A DNA stretch of 64,000 bases from Leucobacter chromiireducens subsp. chromiireducens (GCF_016758255.1 NZ_QYAD01000001.1:186001-250000), one strand, 5' to 3'. Shown: positions 7,878 to 17,012, numbered from the stretch's first letter. A program made the numbers and translations. The notes: generated from the sequence alone by a model not told the origin.

Positions 7878-9319
7878 CGATCGACCAGCCCACCCAGCAC
7901 CGACCCTCGACGACTGCGCCGCGCCAGGTGCACCTCGTCGCACACTTCCCCGGAGTGAACAGCGCCACCGTGTGGAGCGACCCAGCTGCCGGAAGCCAGA
8001 TCGATTTCGCGTCCTTCCGGCACTTCGCACAGACCGCCGAGCGCGGGCTCTTCGACTACGTCTTCCTCGCCGAGGGCCTGCGCCTGCGTGAACACGGCGG
8101 CAAGATCCACGACCTCGACGTCGCGGGCCGGCCTGCCACGCTCGCGGTGATCACCGCGATGGCGTCGGTCACCGAGAACATCGGGGTGGTGGGCACGCTG
8201 ACGAGCACCTTCAACGAGCCGTACGAGCTCGCCCGGCAGCTCGCCACCATCGACCACCTCTCACAGGGCCGCGTGGGCTGGAACGTGGTGACCTCGCCCG
8301 ACGCGTTCCACGGCGGCAACTTCCGCCGCGGCGGTTTCCTGCCCTACGGCGAGCGGTACACGCGCGCGGAGGAGTTCGTCGCGCTCGCGAAGGAGCTGTG
8401 GCACTCGTGGGACGCCGACGCGATCATCGCGGACCGCGCGAGCGGCCGCTTCCTCGACCCCGAGCGCGTGCGCCGAGTGGAGCACCGCGGCCCGCAGTTC
8501 ACGGTCGCCGCCACGAGCACTGTGCCGCGGAGCCCGCAGGGCTTCCCCGTGATCGTGCAGGCGGGTGACTCGCCAGCGGGGCGTGACTTCGCTGCGGCGA
8601 ATGCCGAGATCATCTTCTCCAGGCACACGAGCTTCGCTGGTGGACAAGCGTTCTACCGTGACGTGAAGGGCCGGTTGCCCGGCGTGGGGCGCACGGAAGA
8701 CTCGCTCCTCATCCTCCCCGGCGCGAGCTTCGCGCTCGGCGACACCGACGCTGAGGCCCGCGAGCGATCCCGCGAGATTGCCCTGGCACAGACCAGCCCG
8801 CAGACCGCCATCGCGTGGGTCGAGGCGATCTGGGGGCACGAGCTCCCGGGACTCGACCCCGATGGTGCGCTGCCGAGCACGGAACCGAGCGACGGTGCCC
8901 AGCGGCAGGGCCAGGTGTCCACGCAGGTGGCCGACCGCACCCAGCGGGCCGCGCAGCTGCGCGACCGCGCGAAGCGGGAGGGGCTCACGCTCCGTCAACT
9001 CGTCGCCGCGGAGACCGCGCAGCACACGTTTGTCGGCTCCGCCGAGACGATCGCGGCGGACATCGACCGGGCGGTGCAGGAGCGGGTATCCGACGGCTTC
9101 GTGCTCGTGCCGCACCTCACCCCCGGCGGGCTCGACGAGTTCGTCGACCGCGTGGTGCCGCTGCTGCAGGAGCGCGGCGTGTTCCGTACGAGCTACGACA
9201 CCGACCCCGAGACCGGGGCGAACCCGACCCTGCGCCACACCCTCGGGCTGCCTACTCCGCCGCACGTGCCATGGACGGACGCGGCTGAGCCTGCACGCGA
9301 GAGCGAGGCCGTCGCATGA
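7874..9319 (+). CDS. NtaA/SnaA/DszA-family FMN-dependent monooxygenase
   Basis: This 481-residue protein has the NtaA/DmoA signature: the N-terminal HLVAHFPGVN segment, DYVFLAEGLRLREHGG, GTLTSTFNEPYELARQLATIDHLS and GRVGWNVVTSPD. Members split C-S or C-N bonds in sulfonated, thiophenic or aminopolycarboxylate substrates using FMNH2. YxeK and YtnJ/CmoJ of B. subtilis belong here and act on succinylated or alkylated N-acetylcysteines. The gene shares ATGA overlaps with both neighbours. Context (acetyltransferase, amino-acid transporter, reductases) supports a cysteine-derivative salvage role. Confidence 0.92.
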   Translation: MTIDQPTQHRPSTTAPRQVHLVAHFPGVNSATVWSDPAAGSQIDFASFRHFAQTAERGLFDYVFLAEGLRLREHGGKIHDLDVAGRPATLAVITAMASVTENIGVVGTLTSTFNEPYELARQLATIDHLSQGRVGWNVVTSPDAFHGGNFRRGGFLPYGERYTRAEEFVALAKELWHSWDADAIIADRASGRFLDPERVRRVEHRGPQFTVAATSTVPRSPQGFPVIVQAGDSPAGRDFAAANAEIIFSRHTSFAGGQAFYRDVKGRLPGVGRTEDSLLILPGASFALGDTDAEARERSREIALAQTSPQTAIAWVEAIWGHELPGLDPDGALPSTEPSDGAQRQGQVSTQVADRTQRAAQLRDRAKREGLTLRQLVAAETAQHTFVGSAETIAADIDRAVQERVSDGFVLVPHLTPGGLDEFVDRVVPLLQERGVFRTSYDTDPETGANPTLRHTLGLPTPPHVPWTDAAEPARESEAVA

Positions 9320-9843
9320 GCGCGAGCCAGCGCGCCGACGAGCTTGTGGTGCGCGTCGTCCATCCGAGCGACCCGCTCGCCGCGCCCCTCCTCGCAGATC
9401 TTGAGCGCGAGTACGACGCGCGCTACGGGGTTGAGGTGTTCGGCGAGCCCGCCGCCGTCGAGCTGAACCGCTACCCGGAGACCGCGTTCACCGCGCCGAA
9501 CGGCACGTTCCTCGTGCTGCTCGCGGGCGGGGAGGTGCTCTCCGGTGGGGCGTTCATGCGCTACGACGAGCGCACCGCGGAGTTCAAGCGCATCTGGACG
9601 CGGGCCGATGTGCGTGGGCGCGGACTCGCGAAGCGCGTGCTCGCATCCCTCGAGCGCGAAGCCGCACGGCTCGGCTACGACCGCGTGTTCCTCACGACCG
9701 GGCCCCGCCAGCCCGAGGCCGTCGCGCTCTACCTCGGCACGGGGTACGAGCCCCAGTTCGACCCCGCACGCCCCGCAGCAGAGGTGGGCGTGCACCCCTT
9801 CACCAAGCACCTCGCGCCGCTCGCAAAGGAGAACCGATCATGA
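9316..9843 (+). CDS. GNAT-family N-acetyltransferase
   Basis: This 175-residue single GNAT domain has the acetyl-CoA loop seen as VRGRGLAKRVLASLE (about residues 97-111) and the C-terminal FLTTGPRQPEAVALYLGTGYEP block. It overlaps the monooxygenase upstream and the permease downstream by ATGA. In the comparable ytm and yxe operons an acetyltransferase N-acetylates the S-substituted cysteine before oxygenation, and that is the most economical reading here. The acceptor is not proven. Confidence 0.87.
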   Translation: MSASQRADELVVRVVHPSDPLAAPLLADLEREYDARYGVEVFGEPAAVELNRYPETAFTAPNGTFLVLLAGGEVLSGGAFMRYDERTAEFKRIWTRADVRGRGLAKRVLASLEREAARLGYDRVFLTTGPRQPEAVALYLGTGYEPQFDPARPAAEVGVHPFTKHLAPLAKENRS

Positions 9844-10883
9844 CCGCAGTGACCGAGACACCGCCCGCGGGGGTGGTCAACCGAACGACGAGCGGCACCG
9901 CCGAGCACGTGGTGCCCCTGCGCCACTGGTGGCGGTGGGCGTTCAGCGCGATCGCGGTGTTCCTCCTCGCCCAGCTCGTGTGGACGTTCTTCTCGAACCC
10001 GCAGTGGCGCTGGCCCGTGTTCGCCGAGTACTTTTTCAACGACGCCGTGCTCCGCGGCCTGTGGCTCACGCTGTGGCTCACCGCGGTCTCCGCCGTGATC
10101 GGCTTTGCGCTGGGCGGGGTGCTGGCGCTTGCGCGTCTCTCCGGTTCCGGGCTGCTGAATTCATTCGCCTGGGGGTTCATCTGGTTCTTCCGCTCGGTGC
10201 CGCTCGTTGTGCAGCTGGTGATCTGGTTCAACCTCGGGTACCTCTTCCCAACGCTCGGCATCGGCTGGCCTTTCAGCTACGACTTCTGGGTGGTCGAGTT
10301 CGACACGGTGCGGCTGCTCTCCTCGACGGTCGCCGCGATCCTCGGGCTCTCGCTCCACCAGGCCGCGTACTCCGCGGAGATCATCCGCGGTGGTCTCCTG
10401 TCCGTCGACCAGGGACAGATCGAGGCCGCGAAGGCGCTCGGGATCCCGCGCAGCCGCCGCTTCTTCCGAATCGTGCTGCCGCAGGCCGCGCGCGCGATCC
10501 TGCCGAACGCCTTCAACGAGGTGATCGGGCTGCTGAAGGGCACCTCCGTGGTGTTCATCGTTGCGCTGCCCGAGCTGTTCTACACGGTGCAGGTGATCTA
10601 CAACCGCAACCAGCAGGTCGTGCCGCTGCTGCTCGTCGCGGCTGTCTGGTACACGATCTTCACGACCGTGCTGAGCATTGCGCAGTACTACATCGAGCGC
10701 CGCTTCTCCCGCGGCACTGCCCGCGAGCTGCCGCCCACCCCGATCCAGCGGCTGCGCCGCGCGCTGCGGGCTGCCTTCGTGGGCCGCAGCGCTGCGAGGT
10801 CGCCTGCTGCCGAGCCGCAGCCCGCCGCCGTGCGCACCCCTTCCGCGCACACCGTCGCCGCACTCAACACGAGTGCTCACTAG
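9840..10883 (+). CDS. polar amino acid ABC transporter permease
   Basis: This 347-residue inner-membrane protein has about five transmembrane helices. The permease coupling region IEAAKALGIPRSRRFFRIVLPQA and the GLSLHQAAYSAEIIRGG stretch are typical of His/Glu/Gln/Cys-type (PAAT) importers. It is longer than usual because of a charged N-terminal tail of about 30 residues and an Ala/Pro-rich C-terminal tail of about 45. It works with the ATPase at 10942 and the lipoproteins at 11955 and 13037. Only one permease gene is present, so it probably acts as a homodimer. Confidence 0.92.
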   Translation: MTAVTETPPAGVVNRTTSGTAEHVVPLRHWWRWAFSAIAVFLLAQLVWTFFSNPQWRWPVFAEYFFNDAVLRGLWLTLWLTAVSAVIGFALGGVLALARLSGSGLLNSFAWGFIWFFRSVPLVVQLVIWFNLGYLFPTLGIGWPFSYDFWVVEFDTVRLLSSTVAAILGLSLHQAAYSAEIIRGGLLSVDQGQIEAAKALGIPRSRRFFRIVLPQAARAILPNAFNEVIGLLKGTSVVFIVALPELFYTVQVIYNRNQQVVPLLLVAAVWYTIFTTVLSIAQYYIERRFSRGTARELPPTPIQRLRRALRAAFVGRSAARSPAAEPQPAAVRTPSAHTVAALNTSAH

Positions 10884-10941
10884 CGGCCGCACCGGCCACC
10901 ACCCCGATCCCGAACCCGATCCCGAATTGAAGGAGGCCCCC

Positions 10942-11862
10942 ATGACGAGCAACACCGCACTCGAGACCCGGGCAGATTCCGCGTTGGAAACACCAGGAGC
11001 GCCTGCCTCGCCCGTGTCGCCCGACTCAGCCGCCGCGTCGCCCACCCAGGCCGCCGCCCCCACGACACCCGACCCCGCAGCCGCACCCGGCGAGAGCCCG
11101 CGCACCGGGCTCGTGGAGATCACCGACGTGCACAAGTCGTATGGCCCGCACGAGGTGCTCCACGGCATCACGCTGCGCATCGAGCCGGGGCAGGTGATCA
11201 CGCTGCTCGGCCCCTCCGGATCGGGGAAGTCGACCCTGCTGCGTGCAATCAACCACCTCGAAACGATCGATGCGGGCTCCATCACCATCGATGGCGACTA
11301 CATCGGCTACGAACGCCGCGGCGGGCAGCTTCACGAGCTCCCCGAGAAGCAGGTGCTCGAGCGGCGCACTCGCGTCGGCATGGTGTTCCAGAACTTCAAC
11401 CTGTTTCCGCACCTCACCGCGCTCGAAAACATCATTGAGGCGCCCATCGGGCTGAAGCGCGCGAGCAAGGCCGAGGCAACCGCTCAGGCCCGGGTGCTGC
11501 TCGAGCGCGTGGGGCTCGCCGACCGTGCAGAGCACTATCCGCGGCAGCTCTCCGGCGGGCAGCAGCAGCGCGTCGCCATCGCGCGTGCGCTCGCCTTGGA
11601 ACCCGACGTGCTGCTGTTCGACGAGCCGACGAGCGCCCTCGATCCCGAGCTGGTTGCCGAGGTGCTCAGTGTGATCCGGGATCTCGCGACCGGCGGCACC
11701 ACGCTCATCATCGTCACGCACGAGATCGGCTTCGCCGCCGAGATCGCCGACCACGTGGTCTTCCTCGACGCGGGCCGCGTTGTCGAACAGGGGCCGCCCG
11801 CGCAGGTGCTCCGTGCGCCCGAGCAAGCACGCACCCAAGAGTTCCTCGACTGGGTGATCTGA
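10942..11862 (+). CDS. polar amino acid ABC transporter ATP-binding protein
   Basis: This 306-residue protein has a single ABC ATPase domain from about residue 56: Walker A GPSGSGKST (90-98), signature LSGGQQQR, Walker B LLFDEPTSALD and the H-loop IIVTHE. A strong AAGGAGG precedes the ATG at 10942. The first 55 residues are an Ala/Pro/Ser-rich, probably disordered extension not usual in this family. Coordinates upstream of 10942 in the same frame overlap the permease and lack a start signal. Confidence 0.92.
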   Translation: MTSNTALETRADSALETPGAPASPVSPDSAAASPTQAAAPTTPDPAAAPGESPRTGLVEITDVHKSYGPHEVLHGITLRIEPGQVITLLGPSGSGKSTLLRAINHLETIDAGSITIDGDYIGYERRGGQLHELPEKQVLERRTRVGMVFQNFNLFPHLTALENIIEAPIGLKRASKAEATAQARVLLERVGLADRAEHYPRQLSGGQQQRVAIARALALEPDVLLFDEPTSALDPELVAEVLSVIRDLATGGTTLIIVTHEIGFAAEIADHVVFLDAGRVVEQGPPAQVLRAPEQARTQEFLDWVI

Positions 11863-11954
11863 CGCCGACCTAAAGCGCCACCGCTCACCACCACTGCACT
11901 GCTCAACCTCGTTCACTGCCCAACTTCATTCAGTACCCACACGAAAGTCAGCAC

Positions 11955-12974
11955 ATGCTCCCCACCTCACGCCGCCGCACCGGCGCCCTCCTCGCCGCAC
12001 TCACCGCGCTCGCGCTTGGCGGCCTCACCGCCTGCAGCGCGGTCGTCACGACCGACGGGAAAGGCAGCGCAGGCGAGGGCGACGCGGGCGCCCCGGCCGT
12101 CGCCGCCGAGTCTCCGTTCGATCTCACGAGCGCGAACGCCGAGGATCGGCTGCGCATCGACCCCATCCCCGAGGCCGTTGCAGCGCTCAAAGCGAGCGGC
12201 TTCACCCCGATTCAGGAAGGCAAGCTCACTGTGGCGCACGCCGCCTACGAGCCGCCGCTCGGATTCCTCGCCGAAGACGACAACCGCACGCTGCTCGGCA
12301 TCGAACCCGACATCGCCCAGCTGGTGGCGGATGGGCTCGGCCTCGAATACGCCCCCGAAAATGTGGCCTGGGCCGACTGGCCGCTGGGGGTCGAGTCGGG
12401 CAAGTACGACGCAGTCGTCTCGAACGTCACCGTCACCGAGGAGCGCAAGGACCTCTTCGATTTCGCGACGCACCGCAACGACGTGCTCGCGTTCTCCGTG
12501 CAGCGCGACAGCGACATCACTTCGATCAGCGAGGCGAAGGATGTCGCCGGCCTGAAGGTCGTGGTGGGAAGCGGCACGAACCAGGAGAAGATCCTGCTCG
12601 ACTGGTTCGCCGAGAACGAGAAGAACGGGCTCCCCGCGGGAGAACCCGTCTACTTCGATGACAACGCGGCCGCTCAGCTCGCACTCGCATCGGGTCGGGT
12701 CGACGCGCTCTTCGGGCCGAACCCCACGGCGGCGTTCGCTGCCGCGGTGAGCGGCGAGTCGAAGGTGGTCGGCACCCTGAACGGCGGCTTCCCTGAGAAC
12801 GCGCAGATCGGAGTGACCACTGCGAAGGGGAACGGCCTCATCGATCCCGTCGCCATCGTGCTGAACGCAATCATCGCGGATGGCACGTACGCGAAGGCCC
12901 TCGAACGCTGGGATCTGAGCGATGAGGCCGTCACCGAATCACTCGTTAACCCGCCCGGGCTGCCCCGCCCCTAG
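11955..12974 (+). CDS. amino acid ABC transporter substrate-binding lipoprotein 1
   Basis: This 339-residue protein has a lipoprotein signal (RRR, hydrophobic stretch, lipobox GLTAC with Cys about 27) and an SBP_bac_3-type domain. Motifs include LLGIEPDIAQLVADGLG, FDFATHRNDVLAFSV and KVVVGSGTNQEKIL. It delivers a polar amino acid or derivative to the permease at 9840. It is clearly paralogous to the next gene (shared IDPIPEAVAAL, ENVAWADWPLG and VGSGTNQEK segments), so the pair arose by tandem duplication. CGAAAG precedes the ATG. Confidence 0.9.
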   Translation: MLPTSRRRTGALLAALTALALGGLTACSAVVTTDGKGSAGEGDAGAPAVAAESPFDLTSANAEDRLRIDPIPEAVAALKASGFTPIQEGKLTVAHAAYEPPLGFLAEDDNRTLLGIEPDIAQLVADGLGLEYAPENVAWADWPLGVESGKYDAVVSNVTVTEERKDLFDFATHRNDVLAFSVQRDSDITSISEAKDVAGLKVVVGSGTNQEKILLDWFAENEKNGLPAGEPVYFDDNAAAQLALASGRVDALFGPNPTAAFAAAVSGESKVVGTLNGGFPENAQIGVTTAKGNGLIDPVAIVLNAIIADGTYAKALERWDLSDEAVTESLVNPPGLPRP

Positions 12975-13036
12975 CTCACGTGTGCGGTGCGGGCGACCGT
13001 TCGCACCGCACCGCACCGCATCCCGAAAGGACGCCC

Positions 13037-14080
13037 ATGCCCTCCGCACCTTCCTCCGCTCGCACGCCCCGTAGCGCCGCAGGCGCACCGCTCCTCATCG
13101 CCGCGCTCGCGGCGGCCTCCGCGCTCGCGCTTGTCGGGCTGACCGGGTGCAGCTCGGTGACCGCGCCGAGCGATCCGGCCGCTCCAGGCAACGCGGCCGG
13201 ATCCGCGCCCAGCGCTTCGTTCGACCTCACTACCGGCAACCTCGATACACGGCCGCACATCGATCCGGTTCCCGAGGCCGTCGCCGCGCTCGAGGCGAGC
13301 GGCTTCACGCCCGCGCAGGCGGGCAAGCTCACGGTCGCGCTCGGCGGGGCCGGCTCCCCGCCCACCTCGTTCTTCGCCGAGGACGACGCGCAGACCATCA
13401 TCGGCAGTGATGCCGACTTCGCCTCGCTGATCGCCGAGGGCCTCGGCCTCGACTACGCGCCCGAGAACGTGGCGTGGGCGGACTGGCCGCTCGGCATCGA
13501 GTCCGGCAAGTACGATCTCGCCCTCACGAACATTGGGGTGACGGAGGAGCGGAAGGAGCTCTTCGACTTCGCCACCTATCGCGACGCGGTGATGGGGTTC
13601 TCCGTCGCTGCGAATTCGGAGATCTCTGAGATTTCGGAGCCGAAGGACGTGTCCGGGCTCCGCGTCATTGTGGGGAGCGGCACGAACCAGGAGAAGTTCT
13701 TGCTCGACTGGTTCGCGCAGAATGAGGCGGCCGGGATCGATCCGGGTGAGCCCGTCTACTACGAGGACTCGGCCGCAGGCTCGCTCGCGCTTAGCTCGGG
13801 CCGCGCCGACGTGAGTATCGAGCCGCACGCGCTCGCGAAGTTCCGCGAGTCCACGCTCGGCGAAACCCGCGTGGTCGGCAGCTTCAACAGCGCCTACCCC
13901 GTGAACGGCGAGGTGGGTGCCGTCACCGCGAAGGGCAGCGGCCTCGTCGAAGCCGTGAGCATCGTCATCCAGTCGCTCATCGACTCGGGCACGTACGACG
14001 AAGTGCTCGATCGCTGGGGGCAAGACGAGGAAGCCATCACTGAATCGCTCATCAACCCGCCCGGTCTCCCGAAGCCATGA
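13037..14080 (+). CDS. amino acid ABC transporter substrate-binding lipoprotein 2
   Basis: This 347-residue lipoprotein has its lipobox at GLTGC. ATG at 13037 follows GAAAGGA at good distance; the 12980 start in frame has no such signal. The SBP_bac_3 domain is close to the preceding protein, with conserved DPVPEAVAAL, ENVAWADWPLG and VGSGTNQEK. Ligand-pocket regions differ (for example AKFRESTLGETRVVG against AAFAAAVSGESKVVG), suggesting a different ligand preference. Two binding proteins sharing one permease recalls TcyJ/TcyK of B. subtilis. The stop overlaps the next start. Confidence 0.9.
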   Translation: MPSAPSSARTPRSAAGAPLLIAALAAASALALVGLTGCSSVTAPSDPAAPGNAAGSAPSASFDLTTGNLDTRPHIDPVPEAVAALEASGFTPAQAGKLTVALGGAGSPPTSFFAEDDAQTIIGSDADFASLIAEGLGLDYAPENVAWADWPLGIESGKYDLALTNIGVTEERKELFDFATYRDAVMGFSVAANSEISEISEPKDVSGLRVIVGSGTNQEKFLLDWFAQNEAAGIDPGEPVYYEDSAAGSLALSSGRADVSIEPHALAKFRESTLGETRVVGSFNSAYPVNGEVGAVTAKGSGLVEAVSIVIQSLIDSGTYDEVLDRWGQDEEAITESLINPPGLPKP

Positions 14081-16146
14081 CGCCCGAAACTGCAGCGTTC
14101 TCGATCGGGATCGGGGAGCCCGCGCCTGCCGAACCGGGAGCACTCACCCCCGTTGAGGTGGTGTTCGTGGGGGCCGGCCCCGCCGCCGCGATGCTGCTCG
14201 AACGCCTGGCCGCGAGCCACGCGCGCGATACGCCCGAGCTGCCGCTTCACGTGCGGCTCGTCGACCCGTACCCGCCCGGGGGCGGTCGCATCTGGCGGCG
14301 TGAGCAGTCCCCGCTGCTGAAGCTCAATTCCATGCTGCGCGACGTCGCGTTCTTCACCGACGCATCGTGCCAGCTTGCCGGGCCCGTGGCGCCTGGCCCC
14401 GCGCTCGCCGACTGGGTGCGCGGGGTGCGCGAGGGTAGACTGCCGCTCCCCGAGGGCGCCGACGAGCTCCTGCTACGCGAGATCGCGGAGATCGCCGACG
14501 ACGAGTTTCCCACCCGCCGCCTGAACAACGCATACCTGGGGTGGGCGCTCGAGGAGACGCTGCGCCGCGCGGCACCGAGCTTGCGGGTGAGCTGGTGCCC
14601 AGACACCGCGGTGACCGTGGAGGAGCCGGGGGATGGCTCGGCGCGGCACGTGGTGCGGCTCGCCTCGGGCCGCGCGCTCGCCGCAGACGCGGTGGTGTAC
14701 GCGCTCGGGCACACGGGCACGGACCCGTCGCCTGAAGCGGTGCGGCTCAGCACCTTCGCGCGCAAGCACGCACTGCGCTACGTCCCGCCAGCGTTCACCG
14801 CGGACGTCGATTTCTCCGGGGTGCCCGCCGGCGCCGACGTGATCGTGCGCGGCATGGGTCTCGCGGCGATCGACCTCAGCGTGCTGCTCGCGGAAGGGCG
14901 GGGCGGAACGTTCACGCGGCGCGCGGACGGCTCGCTGCACTATGCACCGAGCGGCCGCGAACCCGTGCTCCACTTTGCGTCGCGGCGCGGAGTTCCGTAC
15001 CGCTCGAAGATCACCAGCCAGGTTGTGGGTGATGCGGTGCGCCTCGAGTACCTCGGCCCGGAGTTTCAGGCCGCGGTGGCGGCGCGGAGCGAACCGCTCG
15101 ACTTCGAGCGCGACGCGTGGCCGCGCATCGCCGCAGAGCTGACCACCGGCTACTACCGCGAGCTCTTCACCGGGCACCCGGAGCGCGTGCGTGGCACCTG
15201 GGACGCCTTCGCACCGCGGATGCGCGCGGCCATTGCGGATGCTGGCGCGGATGGCCACACGCTCGCCGCCCTCGTCCGCGCACACGTGCGCGACCCGCGC
15301 GATCGTTTCGAGCTCGCCGCGTTCGACCACCCGCTGCGCTTCCTCCCCGAAGATCATGACGCGGCAGGTGCCGAGGGTGGTCGCGCCGTGCACGAGCGGG
15401 TGCTCGCGCACATCGCGGAGGATCTGCGCTTGCGCACGCGGCCCGAGAACAGCGCCACGCAGGCGCTCTTTCTCACGGGGCTGTATGCCTTCCTCGCGCT
15501 CGCCGAGGTCGCTCCCGAACGCTGGAACGCGTGCAGCCGCACCCGCGCGCTGCCCCGTCGCTGGGCGAGCTACTTCAGCTATCTCGCGAGCGGGCCTCCC
15601 GGGCATCGCCTGGAGGAGCTGATCGCGCTCGCAGAAGCTGGGGTTGTGCGCTTCCTCGGCGGCGACGTCACGCTCGAAGCGGATGACGCGGCGGGGGTGT
15701 TCCGGGCAGCCGGCAGCGCGGTGACCGGGCCCCACGGGGCCGCGTCCGCGAACGTGAGTGCCGGGATCCTGATCGATGCGTGGTTGCCCGAGGCGCGCGC
15801 CGCAGCGAGCGACAACCCACTGCTTCGGCACCTCGTGGTGAGCGGACGCGCGCGTGAGCTCGCGGTGGCCGACCCGCAACTGGGTACCGTCGAGACGACC
15901 GGTCAGATCGAGGCTGCCCCCGATGGGAGCCTGCCCGGCGCAGCGCGCCAGTTCGCGCTGGGGCCGTTCGTCGCGGGGCTCACGGGCGGAGCGTTCACGC
16001 GGCCCGGACTGAACTCATTGCCGTTCCGTGTGCACGACCGCTGCGCCCGCGCGGTCCTCGCCGCGGCCACGGAGGTCTGGGCCGAGCGCGGCGAGGACGC
16101 CCGCGAGCTGGTGCCGAGCGGCGGCGCGGCTATGCGGCGAGCGTGA
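14077..16146 (+). CDS. large FAD/NAD(P)-binding protein (NAD_binding_9-type)
   Basis: This 689-residue protein has an N-terminal dinucleotide-binding fold: VEVVFVGAGPAAAMLLERL with GAGPAA at 32-37, then PYPPGGGRIWRREQSPLLKLN. A second nucleotide-like segment GADVIVRGMGLAAIDL comes near residue 260, and a long C-terminal region ends with GPFVAGLTGGAFTRPG. This matches uncharacterised FAD/NAD(P)-binding proteins related to lysine/ornithine N-monooxygenase folds. The ATGA overlap with the second lipoprotein puts it in the sulfur/flavin operon. Its 3' end overlaps the convergent DUF1684 gene by 17 bp. The reaction is unknown; an oxidoreductase acting on the imported compound is plausible. Confidence 0.82.
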   Translation: MTPETAAFSIGIGEPAPAEPGALTPVEVVFVGAGPAAAMLLERLAASHARDTPELPLHVRLVDPYPPGGGRIWRREQSPLLKLNSMLRDVAFFTDASCQLAGPVAPGPALADWVRGVREGRLPLPEGADELLLREIAEIADDEFPTRRLNNAYLGWALEETLRRAAPSLRVSWCPDTAVTVEEPGDGSARHVVRLASGRALAADAVVYALGHTGTDPSPEAVRLSTFARKHALRYVPPAFTADVDFSGVPAGADVIVRGMGLAAIDLSVLLAEGRGGTFTRRADGSLHYAPSGREPVLHFASRRGVPYRSKITSQVVGDAVRLEYLGPEFQAAVAARSEPLDFERDAWPRIAAELTTGYYRELFTGHPERVRGTWDAFAPRMRAAIADAGADGHTLAALVRAHVRDPRDRFELAAFDHPLRFLPEDHDAAGAEGGRAVHERVLAHIAEDLRLRTRPENSATQALFLTGLYAFLALAEVAPERWNACSRTRALPRRWASYFSYLASGPPGHRLEELIALAEAGVVRFLGGDVTLEADDAAGVFRAAGSAVTGPHGAASANVSAGILIDAWLPEARAAASDNPLLRHLVVSGRARELAVADPQLGTVETTGQIEAAPDGSLPGAARQFALGPFVAGLTGGAFTRPGLNSLPFRVHDRCARAVLAAATEVWAERGEDARELVPSGGAAMRRA

Positions 16147-16939
16147 CGCCCGGGCGAAGCTCGCCAGCCTCCACCCGCACCGGCAGGCGGTTCTCGGGCG
16201 GCGGGAACGGGCAGGTCGCGCTTGCGGAGTACGCGCAGGGCGGGTTCGTGGTCCGCGTGAAGTCGATGCGCACGGTGTTCGCGTCGACCACGTCGACGTC
16301 AACGAAGCGCGCCGACGGGAACGTGAGGTCGGCGCCGCTCGCGTCGGCGAAAATCGCGCGGAGGTCGTCGCCTTCAACCGAGCCGAAGAGCGTGAGTGAG
16401 AGCTCCTGCCCTGCGAGCGTGAACTCGGCGGTGCCTGGCGAGGTGAAGTCCTGCGTGCGCCCGGGACCCGCGGCCGACGACACCTCGACGGAGTCGCGTG
16501 GTGCGGGGACGAAGCGCGCGGTTACCACCCACTCTTCGCTCGGTGGGAAGGTCGCCGTGCCCGTGTAGCCCGTGCGGTCCTTCGAGCCCGGATCTCGCGG
16601 GCGCACAATGATGCCGCCGCTGCGCGCCGCGACCTCGATCTGCACGTCCCCCCAGGCGAGGGCCGTGCCCTCGGTGCCCGTGAGCGGGCCGAGCTCGACG
16701 GTGCCCGACACGGGTTCACCCCCGCGCGTCACCTGATCGTTTTCGCCCAGCTCGACCGTGACGAGCCCAGCGTTGGCGGACCACACGCCGGGCAGATCGG
16801 GGAGACGCTGCGGCCCCGCGCTGAGCCAGTGCATCGCAGTGGGGCTCAGCGGACCGTATGGGGCGGTGCGCGCGGACTCGACGCTCGCGTGCCAGGCGGC
16901 GTGGGCGTCGGTGAACGGGGTCGGCTCGTGCTCGGACAT
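16130..16939 (-). CDS. DUF1684 domain protein
   Basis: This 269-residue protein carries the DUF1684 hallmark near the C-terminus: NPPCAYSASATCPFPPPEN followed by RLPVRVEAGE. A preceding FTRTTN segment and two conserved cysteines are present. Function is unknown for the family; no signal peptide is visible. ATG at 16939 is preceded by AGGGAG. An in-frame extension to 17062 would run into the divergent acetyltransferase start region. The stop overlaps the convergent FAD protein. Confidence 0.87.
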   Translation of the reverse strand: MSEHEPTPFTDAHAAWHASVESARTAPYGPLSPTAMHWLSAGPQRLPDLPGVWSANAGLVTVELGENDQVTRGGEPVSGTVELGPLTGTEGTALAWGDVQIEVAARSGGIIVRPRDPGSKDRTGYTGTATFPPSEEWVVTARFVPAPRDSVEVSSAAGPGRTQDFTSPGTAEFTLAGQELSLTLFGSVEGDDLRAIFADASGADLTFPSARFVDVDVVDANTVRIDFTRTTNPPCAYSASATCPFPPPENRLPVRVEAGELRPGVTLAA

Positions 16940-17012
16940 CTTGCTCCCTACGACTTCGTGGACCCCCAGCACATCACGAGTGAGTGAGAATCGGGTCAAT
17001 GTGACCGGAGGT

